From Punctularia strigosozonata HHB-11173 SS5 (Eukaryota > Basidiomycota > Agaricomycetes > Corticiales > Punctulariaceae), in contig NW_006767433.1 in assembly GCF_000264995.1 (NCBI RefSeq), forward strand, positions 268,953 through 332,952: a stretch of 64,000 nt of DNA, written 5' to 3'. The position numbers and the translations under genes are program-made. Numbering within the stretch: the stretch's first letter is position 1; each line of letters starts with the position of its first letter. The notes under the pieces are model-generated. The model was not told the DNA's origin. It made no database searches and was given only the letters and a program-made list of their open reading frames with translations. Shown piece after piece: positions 34,220 to 45,632 of the stretch.

Positions 34220-36084
34220 ATGTCGACGGCTATGGATGCGGTTGCCTATGCGAGAGTGAAGGAGCAAGTCGCGGAAGTGCAGAAAAGCTGGTGGTCGGCT
34301 GTAATGGACTACGAGGAGGACGCTACACGTGTCGGATTGATCTTCGAGGACGTGAGTCCCATGCATAACGGAGAGGATACGGAGACATGGACTGCCGAAA
34401 CCGTTTTCGCAACTGCGCAGGAGACCTTCGATCGCGCGTTTCAGCGCTTTCGCGTCCAAGCCAACAGGAAGCATCGTCATCCCTTGAAGCCCGCGCTTAA
34501 CTTTGACATAATCTACGAGCCTCAGGGAGTACCTGAACCACGTCGAATTGCATTCGGCGACGCGGCCAAGTACACCGTTCAGCAGGTCGTCGAACTATGC
34601 GGGGGAAAACCGACGCTCACATACGTCCGCGAAGACGGTCCGCACCCTGAACACGACAAGGGCCCCATCGCACTTCCTCCATGGGATCGTACGCTCCCTT
34701 CTTGGTGTACCACTCCGTCCCATTGGATCGTACCGGCAATACCACCCGGCTATGGAAGGGAGCTTGGAACGAAGCTCGATTACGAGGCGACCATGTACGA
34801 ATGGCGCGCGGTTCCTACGCTCATGCTTCCGGGACTTGGACATACCATCCTCCCTCATACGACTACTCCTTCGCTTATCGCCTCTCATGTGATGCTACTG
34901 GCAGCTTCTACGCCCTGGGGGCATGCCTTCGTTTCACTCCGCGCAGATGACCTCAAAAAGGACTATGTCCAAACCGCCGACAAGCGCTCGCCGACGACAC
35001 TCACAACGAGGGAAATTCGCGCCATCCTCTTGGGGCGTTACGTCCAGGTTTCCACTCGGACTCTTGTCCCGGATGACGCGGAAGCCGACAACAATGATCG
35101 TGCTCGCATATCGCCGACGCAAGACAAGGTTGGTATCGTCTGGGGCTACGAACCCTCGACACGTATGCTGTACTGCGTGACACCCACGAATGAGGAATTC
35201 GTCGTCGACTTGTCTGTCACGATCTCGAACGCTAGTGGCGCCACCCCCCAGCCGCCGATGCCCCTTCGACCCGCAGGCAGAGAAGTCGTGCGGTGCGAAT
35301 GGATCGGGCCAGTCACCATCGAGCTTGACAGGAAGACAGGGACTCCAGGGCGTATAGGATATGCCCGGTTAACAGCATCCATGAGCCAGGCCTTCGATGA
35401 GTGGCGGGACAAATATAACGAGCTCGTCCAAGAGTTCAACCCCTCCGACCCCTTCGGCCTCGAGGTCAGTAGGTTGTCATCCGGAATACTGAGTGCGTCC
35501 GACTAAAGAATTGATCATACCTCAACGTCGCTGTCCAGATTATCCCAAATGACTGCTTGGTGATTGGAAGCCTTGACATCTCGGACCATGTTAACTGGGG
35601 GCTGGAACACACCATCGAAGATCTTGAAACCGGCTCATGGACGATCAGTAACGTTAGCAGTTCCTGGGACGACGAGGATGAGGACGAGTCCTCGCCGAAA
35701 GACTATGCCCTTCGAGCTTCGCTGCAGCATGCGGATGTTGACGAGGGCGAACTCAGTGCCGTCGCCTGGGAGAACATCGGCTCGTTCGGAGTAGACAGCA
35801 CATGGGTCATTCATAGCCTCCATGAGCTCCAGAAGATGGCTTTCGAGTCAGGAGATCTGGACGGGGGCTTGGAAAACATCGCGATGTGGGCGGAGAATTC
35901 TGCATTGTTGCGATGGCCCGGCGGTTTCATAGGCAAGTTCACGTCCGATCCTCCTATATCCACATGCCTCACCGAGATCTGTGCAGTCAACGAAGGCGAA
36001 TCCATGCATAAGTATTATATCGCCGGGAAGAGAGTTAACGGCGTCTGGGTTCAGTTACGAGTCATAAGTTGCGTGCTCCTCTGA
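34220..36084 (+). CDS. Array family copy C, two-domain protein
   Basis: The ATG at 34220 (MSTAMDAVAYARVKEQVAEV) starts a 578-residue protein with exons 34220-35464, 35539-35932 and 35987-36084. Intron 1 has a GT donor. Intron 2 (35933-35986, 54 bp) has a textbook GC donor, AG|GCAAGT, at the same place where copies A, B, F and G have GT. It is stop-free and a multiple of three, so an unspliced message would still be translated. The N-terminal domain includes FRVQANRKHRHPLKPALNF, LPSWCTTPSHWIVPAIPPGY and VWGYEPSTRMLYCVTPTNEE. The C-terminal domain reads NDCLVIGSLDISD, then VDSTWVIHSLHELQKMAFES, and ends GKRVNGVWVQLRVI plus a few residues. It shares the domain layout of the family. Function is unknown. 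Confidence 0.82.
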
Positions 36085-36512
36085 GATTTTCGATGGCAGA
36101 GTATCTGACTGTACATTCCTCTATCAAGCCCGGTCATGGGGCAACTCGGATGACCTGGAGCAGGAATAGGGACATCACAGAGCTTGCAGTACAGGTCGCT
36201 GAGCTAAATGCGGTCGGGGACACCGCGTTGATCGTATCATTTTGCGTTCATCGACCACTGAAGGAAAAGTAGAGCTTTCCCTCATGATGGTGGCCGTTTG
36301 TTCCCTGGGCGACTGCATGAAATATGTTGGTGAGTTTAAAAACGAATGCCTCCTGACGATCTCATGGAGAGAGCCCCATGGAATCCATGTCGTTGTCGGG
36401 GTTTGGGCGGTTGCCGCGGACATACGTGAGCGTGGCCTTGCCTTTGAAGAGGTCGATAACCTGTGTACTTCAATGCATCGCTGAGCGTTATCCGATCAGG
36501 TTTCCCGCGTCG
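36085..36512. other. Spacer downstream of copy C
   Basis: Non-coding region between copy C and the inverted fragment. No gene recognised. Confidence 0.35.
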
Positions 36513-36860
36513 TTACCTGTGTTTGGCCTCCATGGTTTGGCCTTGAACACAGGGTGCCGATTTTACTTCGTAGACTACCTCGAACTTGAGCGCAGGCCGG
36601 AAAGGATGCCGATGTTTCTTGTTTGCCTGGACGCGGAAGCGCTGGAAAGCGCGGTCGAGGGTTTCCTGCACGGACGCCGTAACCGTCTCGGCAGGCCACG
36701 TATTCATTTCCACTCCGTGAAGCTTCAAGATCACGTCCTCGAAAGTCAGGGTGACATTCGCGTCGTCCGTGTGCTCCGGGAACCTCCACTAGCTCGCTTG
36801 AATCTCCGCGCTGTGCGCCTTGGACTCCTCATACTCCGGATCCGCGCTCAACGGTGCCAT
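36513..36860 (-). pseudogene. Array family copy D, inverted N-terminal fragment
   Basis: On the minus strand an ATG at 36860 opens MAPLSADPEYEESKAHSAEI, then a TAG occurs where other copies have the conserved Trp of a G-W-W motif. The homologous frame continues with VTLTFEDVILKLHG, then RFRVQANKKHRHPFRPALKF and breaks off after about 110 residues. It is therefore a truncated host pseudogene lying opposite to its four neighbours, probably from an inverted duplication. Nothing of the rest of the gene is seen. Confidence 0.75.
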
Positions 36861-37476
36861 TGAAAGTAGCAGAGTAGAGATGCTCTTTCGAAGGGAGGAG
36901 ACACGGAAGCTACCACAGAGGTCGTCAAGAGCGGGAGGAGCTGCAGGGAACGCCGTTTACGTATAAGATCGCCAAACGACGCCAAGTCACAAGGCTTGCT
37001 CAATTGCGACTCACAGTCGTCCATGCAAGATAAGTATCGGTCATTCGATTTTCAAGCGTGCAACGTGATAACAGAGATATGTGTAATAATGAAAGATGAA
37101 GTCCTCTTCAATGCTGCAAAGCCTGTAAGTTACGACTTACGGTACGAACGAACCTAAAATAGAACAGACCTGCCGCATTTGGTATGCCCCTATTTAGCTA
37201 ACTGTATTTAGCTTCCTCTCGCTGCATACAGCGCAAGGCTCAAGCCCTATGAGTCTGACTCTGCACCGAGGGACGCTCACCTTGCTACGTTCTCACCGGC
37301 GATTTGTGCAATTTATCTACCATGGTCATCCCCTCGGAGAAACCGGCGACAATCTCGGCTGCGTTACACGTAAATTTCGAACGAATGACCCGCGTTCCCA
37401 AATTTCACCATCGGGGTCCAACAGCTAGCTTCCTCCCGACTAAACATAACCGTGAACTCGGCCTCAGTCTACTCTA
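36861..37476. other. Spacer upstream of copy E
   Basis: About 616 bp without a gene, more AT-rich near 37080-37210. It probably includes the promoter of copy E. Confidence 0.35.
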
Positions 37477-39529
37477 ATGGCGATTGTACCCGATGTAGAT
37501 TCATACGCGAAGCTGAAGGAACATGTTGCGGGGTTACAAGCGGGCTGGTGGTCGGGCGTCGAGGACAGTCAGGGTGACGATACCCGTACCATCTTGACGT
37601 TCGAGGATGCCAGTGCAAAACTTTGTGGAGAAGGGACGGAGACGTGGCCCGCTGGGACGGTTGTCGCATCCGCGCAGGAGACCTTCGACCTCGCGTTTCA
37701 GCGCTTCCGTGTCCAGGCGAACAAGAGACATCGTCACCCCTTCAGACCCGCGCTCAACTTCGATATTGTCTATCAGTCCGAGTCAGCCTCTGCGACTCCG
37801 TCCAGGGCTGACGAGGGACAGGAGAACGCTACAACCCGTATTCCATTCAGCGACGCGTCCAAGTACACCGTCCAGCAAGTCGTCGATCTCTTTGGGGGAA
37901 TACCCACCCTTAGCTACGTTCGCGACGACTCCGCGAATCCGGAGCACGACAAAGGTCCCATCGCGATCTCTCCGTGGGATCGACAGCTCCCTCCCTCGTG
38001 TTCCACCCCAGCACACTGGATCGCTCCGTCTATACCTCCGGGCTTCGGACAATCTAGTTCAGAATACAGATCGACAGGGATCGCTTACGAATGGCGTTCT
38101 GTGTCAACGCTGGCCCTTCCTGGATTGGGTAGCACCATTCTGCCCACCACCACGGTCCCGTCGCTCATACCTTCCCACCTCATACTTCTGGCGAGTGAGA
38201 CATCCTGGGGCTATGTCCCCGTTTCCCTCCGCGCACAGGGGGACTATGTCGAGGCCTCCGACAAGCGATCGCCCGTGGGGCTCACCACCAGAGAGATCCG
38301 CACATCCCTCCTTGGCCGATACGTCCAGATCTCCACGCGCCCTCTCGCGGCGACCGCGGAAGCGGCGATCACCGACACCAAGGAACCCTCCATCAAGTCT
38401 ACGCACGCGTTACTGGCAAGCGATAGACTCGGCATGGCATGGGGCTTCGAGCCAACGACACGCATGCTATACTGTGTCACACCCACCAACGACGAATTCG
38501 TCGTCGACTTGTCCACTGCAACGTCTGACGTCGACGCCAAGTCCGAATCGACGACCGATACCCATGCTTCCAACCCCAAAATCGTGCGGTGCGAGTGGAT
38601 CGGGCCGGTCAGCATCGCCGTCGACAGGGAGACGAGATCGCGCAGGGCGGAGGAACGCTGGGATTATCGTGGCGACGAGCGCTCGTACATTGGGAAAGCC
38701 GACAAAGACTGGGTCAAAGCGTTCTGGAAGCGAGTCAAACTTCTGAATGACTGGCCCAGGAAGCCCTTGATTGTCGAGGTTGGTCCGGTTGGATCTGTTT
38801 GATGGGCTAAGCCCGAGGCTTACACCTCTCCAACTTCAGATAACCAAGAGCGACTGTCTAGTGGCGGGGGAGCTCGATCTTATGGACCTTGAATGCTGGG
38901 GGCTGAAGAGCACCATAGAGGATCTGGCCCCTGGTCCATGGCTGGTGACCTGCCTAAACGAATGCGAGATCATCGAAGAGTATATGAACGACGATAGCGA
39001 GGACGAAGATGAAGAAGAGATCCGTCATGTCAGCAAACCACAGAAGCGAGACGTAGTCAGAGCCGCCATGCGAAACACGGACATCGGCAAGGACACCCTC
39101 GAGACGGCCACCTGGGAGCCTGTGACTTCCTTCACCGCCGACTATGACCACTGGATGATCTATAGCTTGAACGAGCTCCAGAGGATGGCCCTTGAGGCGA
39201 CGGACCTGGAATCGGCACTGGAGAACGTCGCGGAACTCGCAACGGAGGAAAATACAAAGTTTCCTGGCGGGGTAGTAGGCGCGTCCATCTCAGGTTCGCG
39301 TATTCGTATGACTCACCTGTCATGGTCCGCAGTGTACCAAGACCATGACGCACGTTTTCAACGCTTCGACGTAGAAGGCAAGAAGGTCAACGGATCGTGG
39401 GCTCAGCTTCGGATCATAGGTACAGTAGCACTCCTTAAAAGATATGGATGCGGAACATCTGATCCTTGTTGGCCTAGGCATAGACATGAAGGAGCGAGAG
39501 GATTGATCCCTCGCGTTTGGTCACTGTAA
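37477..39529 (+). CDS. Array family copy E, two-domain protein
   Basis: The ATG at 37477 (MAIVPDVDSYAKLKEHVAGL) begins a protein of about 645 residues with exons 37477-38778, 38840-39278 and 39333-39529. Intron 1 is GT-AG. Intron 2 (39279-39332, 54 bp) starts GC (GTAG|GCGCGT) and, as in copy C, is stop-free and in frame. N-terminal motifs include FRVQANKRHRHPFRPALNF, LSYVRDDSANPEHDKGP and AWGFEPTTRMLYCVTPTNDE. The C-terminal domain has a long acidic insert (DDSEDEDEEEIRH). It ends GKKVNGSWAQLRIIG, then a tail of about 36 residues not seen in copies B and F, so the true 3' end may lie earlier. Function is unknown. Confidence 0.8.
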
Positions 39530-39889
39530 GTAGGCAGCTTGACGGCAGTGCTTCTTCTCAGGCGGAGACTGCGTCGTTCCTTGCGCGCAACTCGGCATCC
39601 GGAAGCGTACGTACGTATCCAATGCCTCCTTGTGAGAGCCACGGCGCTCCATCTCGCATTTCATTAGCTCCGGACTTGCGCTGAACCATATGCTGCATAT
39701 GCTGCGAGAGCCATCCATCATCGATGAAACGCGCACGATGGGCTGAGTGAATTACGAAGGAAATGTTATGCTATCCATGAACTAAATACATACATTGAAT
39801 ACACCAGTCATCCTCCAAACGAACCAAACAAGTCATACTTCACAGTTATATAGCACATCGGCAATACCTCGCACACAAAGGAATGCGTA
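39530..39889. other. Intergenic between copy E and the BTB gene
   Basis: Convergent 3' flanks of 360 bp. No gene recognised. Confidence 0.45.
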
Positions 39890-42818
39890 TCAGACGACGC
39901 CCAACACGACCGTCGCCCTCAAGGACGCTTCCCTCCCCGCCGGCACCGGCATCTCGCCCTCGCCGAGCTCGATGTACTCCTCCGTCCTGAGCGAGCTGCT
40001 CTTCCACCCCCAGCTCTGGCTGACCGAGAACACGTCCGGCGCGCTCGTGAACCGCGTGAGCGCCGCGCCCGTCGCGCTCGCGCACGCGATGCTGAAGTAG
40101 GCCGCGACGCTCGGGCGCGGGTCGCGGTACGGCTGCGGCGGGGCGGGCGAGGGCGCCGTCACCGGGAGCGCGGGCGCGTAGGCGACGCTCGTGTTCGTGT
40201 GGCGCAGTCCGGATCCGGAGGCGGTGGGAGAAGGGAGCGAGGACGGGAGCGAGCCGACGAAGTGCGCGCGGGTGGGGCTCGAGACCGGCGTCGTGCTGCG
40301 TTGTTGGGCGGTCGGGGTCGGGGGCGGCGCGGGCGTTGAGCTGCGGGAGGGGTGGAGGAGCGTCGCGAGCCCGCTCGGGCGAGGCGCGGGGAGGGAGATG
40401 CTGGGCGTGAGCGCGGGCATCGATCCGCCGCGGTCCCTGCTGTGCGTCTGGTGCTCGGCTCGTGAAGACGTGTGTGCGGGTGTAGGGGCTGGTGCAACAC
40501 TTGTCGCGGGGGCAGATGCGGCTGGCACAGGGTCGACGGTCGACTGCCGGTGGAGGTACACGCCGAGCTGCACCGTGCCCTTGCCACCACGATTGCTTGT
40601 GGAAGCGGTGTCCTTTTTGCGCACGACCTGGACGTACACGTTCCAGAGGCTACCGGCGTAAAAGACAGTGCGCGAGTGCAGGCGCGACTTCTCCTTCAGC
40701 GCGTCCACGTCCCAGAACTCGACGGCAAAGCGGCAGGGTGGGAAGCGGGTCCAGCGGCCTGACGGGGGAGGAGATATAGAAGGAGAGGAGGTGGGAGATA
40801 GATGGAAGCGGGAGGGTGCGAGGCCGAAAAAGGTCGCCTCGGACGTGACAGCGTGCACGGCACGTTTGCTCGAGCTCTGAGTGCTAGAGACGGATGGAGG
40901 ATCGAGCAGCTCTTCGATGGTGGCGCCCTCGAGTCCTGTGCTGTCCCCGATACGCTGAGACGCATCGCCCGCGACGGCGTAGTATGCTTCGCTGCGAGTT
41001 GAGTCCCGGATTTCCGGCGAGGCGATCTTGGCTAGAACGTCGGCGGTCGTGAGTTGCAGTCCAAGTTCCTTGTCTCGTGGAGGTGGAGAGGCCGGCGAGG
41101 AAGAGTAAGAAGAGGAGGGCGAGAAGGACGAGGGGGCGGTAATGTGGTGCCGAAGGAGGGACTGGGTCCAGTGCGCGGCGTGGATGAGCGAGGGCGATAT
41201 ATAAGGTTTATGCGTCGCAGGCGAAAGTTCGTGTGATATGGCGATGAGATCCTCCATCATCTACAAAGTAGTTAGCATACTAGTGTCGTCGATGTCATGC
41301 GAAAGAACGAACCATGTTGCAATAGTATATTCCGTCCGCGAACATGTTCTCCCACTCTTTCTCCTCGCCCTCGTCGATGCCTTCCCTCCTCCGCAGTTCG
41401 ACGATTTCCTTCGCCATCTCGTACCGCTCCTTCTCGTCCCGAACGAATAACATATCCGACGCCAACACCGCGCTGGCCCACTTCGCAGTCAGCCCGCCAC
41501 GTCTCCATATCCGGGGCACATCTAGTGTCCTGCCTTCAGGGTCCGATTGTACCGGGGACAATGACGAGAGGGCAGGAGTGGTAGGGAGCGTATACGAGCG
41601 CGGACGAGACGGACCGGCGGCAGAGTGATCGCTCGATGACGCTATCTGCGACGTAGCAGAAGACGAAGAGGGCGAAGGGGAAACGGACAGCTCGTACGTG
41701 AGCACGTCCCGGCCCCACCGCGCCAGCCAGCATGCGGCGGCCTCGCCGATCTTAGTGCCCACCGCACCGTAATCGAACGCACGCTCGTCTGCTGTCTCCT
41801 CTTGGCTGTCCTCGGACGCGACGGAGAGCGCGTCAGAGGAGGAAGGGTCCTCCTTCTTGATCTTCTCGTGGTCGAGGCTGAGGTGGCCGAGATCGTCCGC
41901 CAGGTCGGCGTGCTCGAACCCGTCGTCTTCCGATTTGAGCGCGGGTGAGGCGATGCCCGGCGTTTGCGATTCCGAGATGGTGTGGGCGACGTGCTCGAGG
42001 CCGACGGCCGCTTCTGGTTCGTGATCTTGCTCGCCGGGTGCGCCGATTCCGCGGCCGATGGCGAAGTTGAGGTAGCGCACGACGGTGTGCGGGCCCATTG
42101 AACTCATGATGGCTCCTAGTGCTTGCGCGGCGACGGAGGGGATGGAGAGATAGACAGCCGTTGCGAGGAGGGAGAGCAGGAAGCGGGGCGTGGCGGGATG
42201 TTCGCCCTCAGGGGCGTCTGTTGATGTATCGGGAGGCAACGCATAGGGAAAGGCGGTCGTGAGTGGGTATGCCGGGGTCGGTACCAGGGCAGGCGAGACG
42301 TGGAGTGTGGGGCCGCCGCCGTATAGACGAGCGATGCATATTCTGAATCGAGCATTCAGTAAGGACGCGATACAGTCGACTTGAAGTAGACATACTCGAA
42401 AGCTAGGGGACAGTTAGTGCATGTAATTGCATGCAGTGACAATACACGTACCTGCTCTTGTAATATTCGGGTCGTCGAATACGATGTCGACCTGGTCTGG
42501 CCCTGCGATATGACTCGCGAACCTGTGCTTCGACTCCGAGAATCCGGAAGTGAACATCGATCGGAAGAAGCCCTAAATAACCAGATATTAGACTCTTCCT
42601 ATTATGGGACACGCTATAATGCGCTATAACGCTCTCTATTGATACCATTGAAGGAAAGCTCGTACACTCACGGATTGGATGAGCACGACGCGATGCAACT
42701 TGTACACGGCATCCCATGAACCGCGCACGCGAAGCGCGACATCTGCCGTATGGCCCTGCAACAGCGACGCGTATAGATGTTGTTGAAGCGAGGTCGGAGA
42801 CATGCTCGTTGGGAGCAT
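39890..42818 (-). CDS. BTB/POZ protein, germ cell-less type
   Basis: From the ATG at 42818 (MLPTSMSPTSLQQHLYASLL), five exons (42818-42672, 42572-42452, 42402-42396, 42342-41313, 41260-39890) give 891 residues with consistent phases. Exons 1-4 encode a BTB fold (DVALRVRGSWDAVYKLHRVV, then GFFRSMFTSGFSES). Exon 3 is only 7 nt. Later motifs include PRFLLSLLATAVYLSIPSVA and GPHTVVRYLNFAIG. The last exon has FAVEFWDVDALKEKSRLHS, a Pro/Ser-rich insert, and FSVSQSWGWKSSSLRTEEY near the end. Basidiomycete proteins with this arrangement are usually described as germ cell-less-like; such BTB proteins can act as cullin adaptors or nuclear scaffolds, which I infer from the family. A related open frame upstream of the ATG is closed off by a TAG near 42870 (see findings). 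Confidence 0.82.
42396..42402 (-). other. 7-nt microexon of the BTB gene
   Basis: On the minus strand the sequence reads CTAG|CTTTCGA|GTATG. The 7 nt join a leftover G from exon 2 and an A from exon 4 to give I-T-R-A-A-F-E-I-C-I-A-R, the expected continuation of a BTB fold. The flanking introns are 49 bp (42403-42451) and 53 bp (42343-42395). Confidence 0.75.
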
Positions 42819-43775
42819 GGCGGGGTTGTCGGTCTCGTCGTCGTCGCCGTCGATGAGAGAGTGGTGCTAGGCGCCGAGCGCGTGGTGCGGCACCGGACCG
42901 GGAACCCAGTGCGCCGAATTTGGACGGAAGTCGGCGCACGGCGTTTGCCGAGATGATCGGCGAGTCGGCGTCGATCACTCCGAGTCTTGCCTGCTCTGCG
43001 ACTTCGTCGTCGTCGTCGCAGCATACATACCTAGCAGCACTTTCACTTCGTCATTCTGCTCAGCTTCAAGACAATACAGAACTACGACATTTTCATCCAC
43101 CCCATGTAACACGCATCGAGGATCACTTGCTACAAGCCATGCGCAACCGAGTTCCAACTTGAATGCTCAACTTGCTCCCAATCTTTGACGGTTGGTATGC
43201 CTCTTGTGTCCCCTGATTGTGCTCGATTTTCTCTCTACGACACGAAAATAACATCTTTGGTGCTCACTCGTGCCCGTTGTCTTGAATACGGTTCTATCAC
43301 TGCTGGCATGGTGAAAGGACTTGCTGATCGCTTTCACCAAGTTATCGCAGGCGCTAATTTGTGATTCCGTAGCCTTTTTACCGACCAGCACATGCGCGTG
43401 CGTAGTCCGAGACCAATCAAAGAATTACGCAGATACTCTTACACTCTTACTCACAAAGAGGTGCTGTTGCACCCTCGCCGGGCGGGAGCTCTTTGCCAGG
43501 TTGAGCTGATCTCTTTCTCTTCGTGACCCGTTCCTAGCGTCGTATCTCACCGACAGCATTTGCCATAGACGACGTTCGGAATAGGGACTCTTCATTGGAT
43601 CAATTTCAACCAACCGGGAAGGCAACTGCCGAAGATTTGGGTTCACTGGACTTCTTTCTTAAGAGATCTCGCATCATTGAGTCCGTCGCACGGGAGCAAA
43701 TCGCCGTTGTATCCTTTCGAATTATCTTTAAAATCACCCGATGCACGACCCTCGCGACGTAGTCCTCGTACAACG
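42819..43775. other. Divergent upstream region, BTB gene and aspartic protease
   Basis: This 957-bp region lies between two divergent starts. The first ~120 bp next to the BTB gene hold a coding-like frame with a stop. The rest shows no gene. Confidence 0.4.
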
Positions 43776-45347
43776 ATGGCGTCCCTCGGTATGACCACCC
43801 AATGGACCATACTCTTGCTGCTAGTCCCGGCCGTTGTAGCGACGTCTGACGTGCACCATACGATGGATCTGATGTTGCGCAAGACGGCGAGGCTGGCGAA
43901 GCGGCAGAGCAGGAATATGACCATCCCGCTAGGTGATTACTTCAATGGCACGGATCTGCAGTGGTTCGGGAACATTACGGGTAAGTTTGATCTGCCGACA
44001 CCTCTCCTTGAACATGGCATTGGTAGCTGATACGGGGTGCTCAGTCGGCACGCCCCCGCAGACGTTCAGCGTACGTACGATCCCGTATGAGCCCCCGCGA
44101 CTGTATTCAAATTATCTTGTTGTAGGTTGTTTTTGACACCGGCAGCGGCGGGCTCGAGATCCCAAGCACGGCGTGCGGCGCCGCATGCGCAAAACAGCGC
44201 CAGTTCGACGCGTCGGCATCGTCCACTTTCGTCGATTTGGGCACGACGTCCACGGAGGTGTTCGGAACATGCATCGGCGTCACGCCCGTCGTCGGCAGCG
44301 ACTGCTCCCTGACGTTGCGCGCGGTGGCGGATACCGTGTCAGTCGCCGGGATCGACGTCAGCCTTGCAGGCTTTAGCTTGATCACGAATCAGACGGCGGG
44401 GTTCACAGACGATCCGTTCGATGGAATCCTAGGTGCGGATCAAGACTATTGCATTTGAAGAGGGAAATTGAGATTTACGTGTGATGGTAGGCTTACCTAC
44501 CTCCGGAGACTTCGCCACCACGCTCCCATCAGGTTCTCGTGAGTAGACGAAAACGGTATGCATACGCAACCGATTGAATTAACAGCTCCTATCACCAGAG
44601 TTCTTTACTTTCTTCCTGACGCCTGCAACCGAAGGTCACGCCGCGCTCACCTTCGCTAGCATCGACGATACCAAGTTTACCGGCTCGCTCACCTTCGCCC
44701 CGCTCGCGACGCCGGCCAGCAGCGCCTGGCGCCTCTCCTCCTCGGGCATCTTCGTGAACGGACAGACCGCCCCGCAGCTGAATGCCGAGCGCACGGTCAT
44801 CTTCGATACGGGCACGTCGAACGTCCTCTTGGACAACGCGACCGCGACGGCGATACATTCGCTGATCTCGCCGGATATCAAGCCGTTCGCACCGCTCCCG
44901 GGCACGTTCGGCATCCCGTGCTCGGAGGTAGCGGGGCTGCCAGCGAACATCGATATCGCGTTCACGGACGAGGACGGGGCGCCGTTCAACTTGACGATAC
45001 CGAGCGATGAGTTGTCGCTTGGCCCCTTCGAGCAGGACCCGACCATTTGCCAGACGTTGATCAACGTGTGAGTGGCCGTCGCGAACCCCATAGCCAACTT
45101 CGATTGGAGTCCAAGGCATCGCGGTTCTAGGTCCGAGGGGCTAACACTCGTTGGCGGGAGTTTGTTGAAGCATTGGTTCTCCGTGTGGGATGTTGAAAAT
45201 CAGCGACTGGGCTTCGCTCCGGCTGGTAGGTCGATTCAGCGACTGCATATAGCCTATAGGTCGACTCATGCCTATGTCCTCAGTGACCTCGGTCTGAGAA
45301 GAGGGGGAACGCACGATGGTCGCAGTTGGCAAAGTCTTCGCTCGTAA
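43776..45347 (+). CDS. Secreted A1 aspartic protease (paralogue of 18.6 kb gene)
   Basis: The ATG at 43776 (MASLGMTTQWTILLLLVPAV) starts a signal peptide, then a pro-region with a Lys-Arg site (RLAKRQS) as in the paralogue. Short exons carry VGTPPQTFS and the first catalytic motif VFDTGSGG (near 44135). A small exon reads GLPTSGDFATTLPSGS, and a large exon carries the second motif VIFDTGTSNVLLDN (near 44805). An intron at 45068-45130 leads to LVGGSLLKHWFSVWD. Both catalytic aspartates are present. The frame after RLGFAPAG runs on for about 40 residues to a TGA near 45345; the paralogue ends sooner, so the tail may be imprecise. It should be an acid endopeptidase acting outside the cell. Confidence 0.87.
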
Positions 45348-45632
45348 CCTTGGAGGCACATCGTTGAGCGGAGGATGCCACCGACGAGATCGCAAAGAAG
45401 GGCTTAAGTATTTCTCACTAATCGAGCAGTCGATCCATCTTGGGGGAAGTATTGCAAGTTTGCTCCAGCGGACAGTAATCGACCAAACCAGACAGTACGC
45501 ATACAGCGGGTGTATCATCGCACCCAGTATCTTCAAACGGCGTCGACAACCCCAAGCCCCTTCGTTCAGCCTTTACACGTCCTGTCAATAACTGTAGTCT
45601 CGAGACCATCATCGTGTGTCGGAGAGTAAGGT

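Noticed and set aside
37607-38746. 379-codon open frame overlapping array copy E
   Set aside because: It runs in another frame over the well-supported exon 1 of copy E, has Pro/Arg/Ser-rich low-complexity translation, and is explained by GC-rich codon bias.
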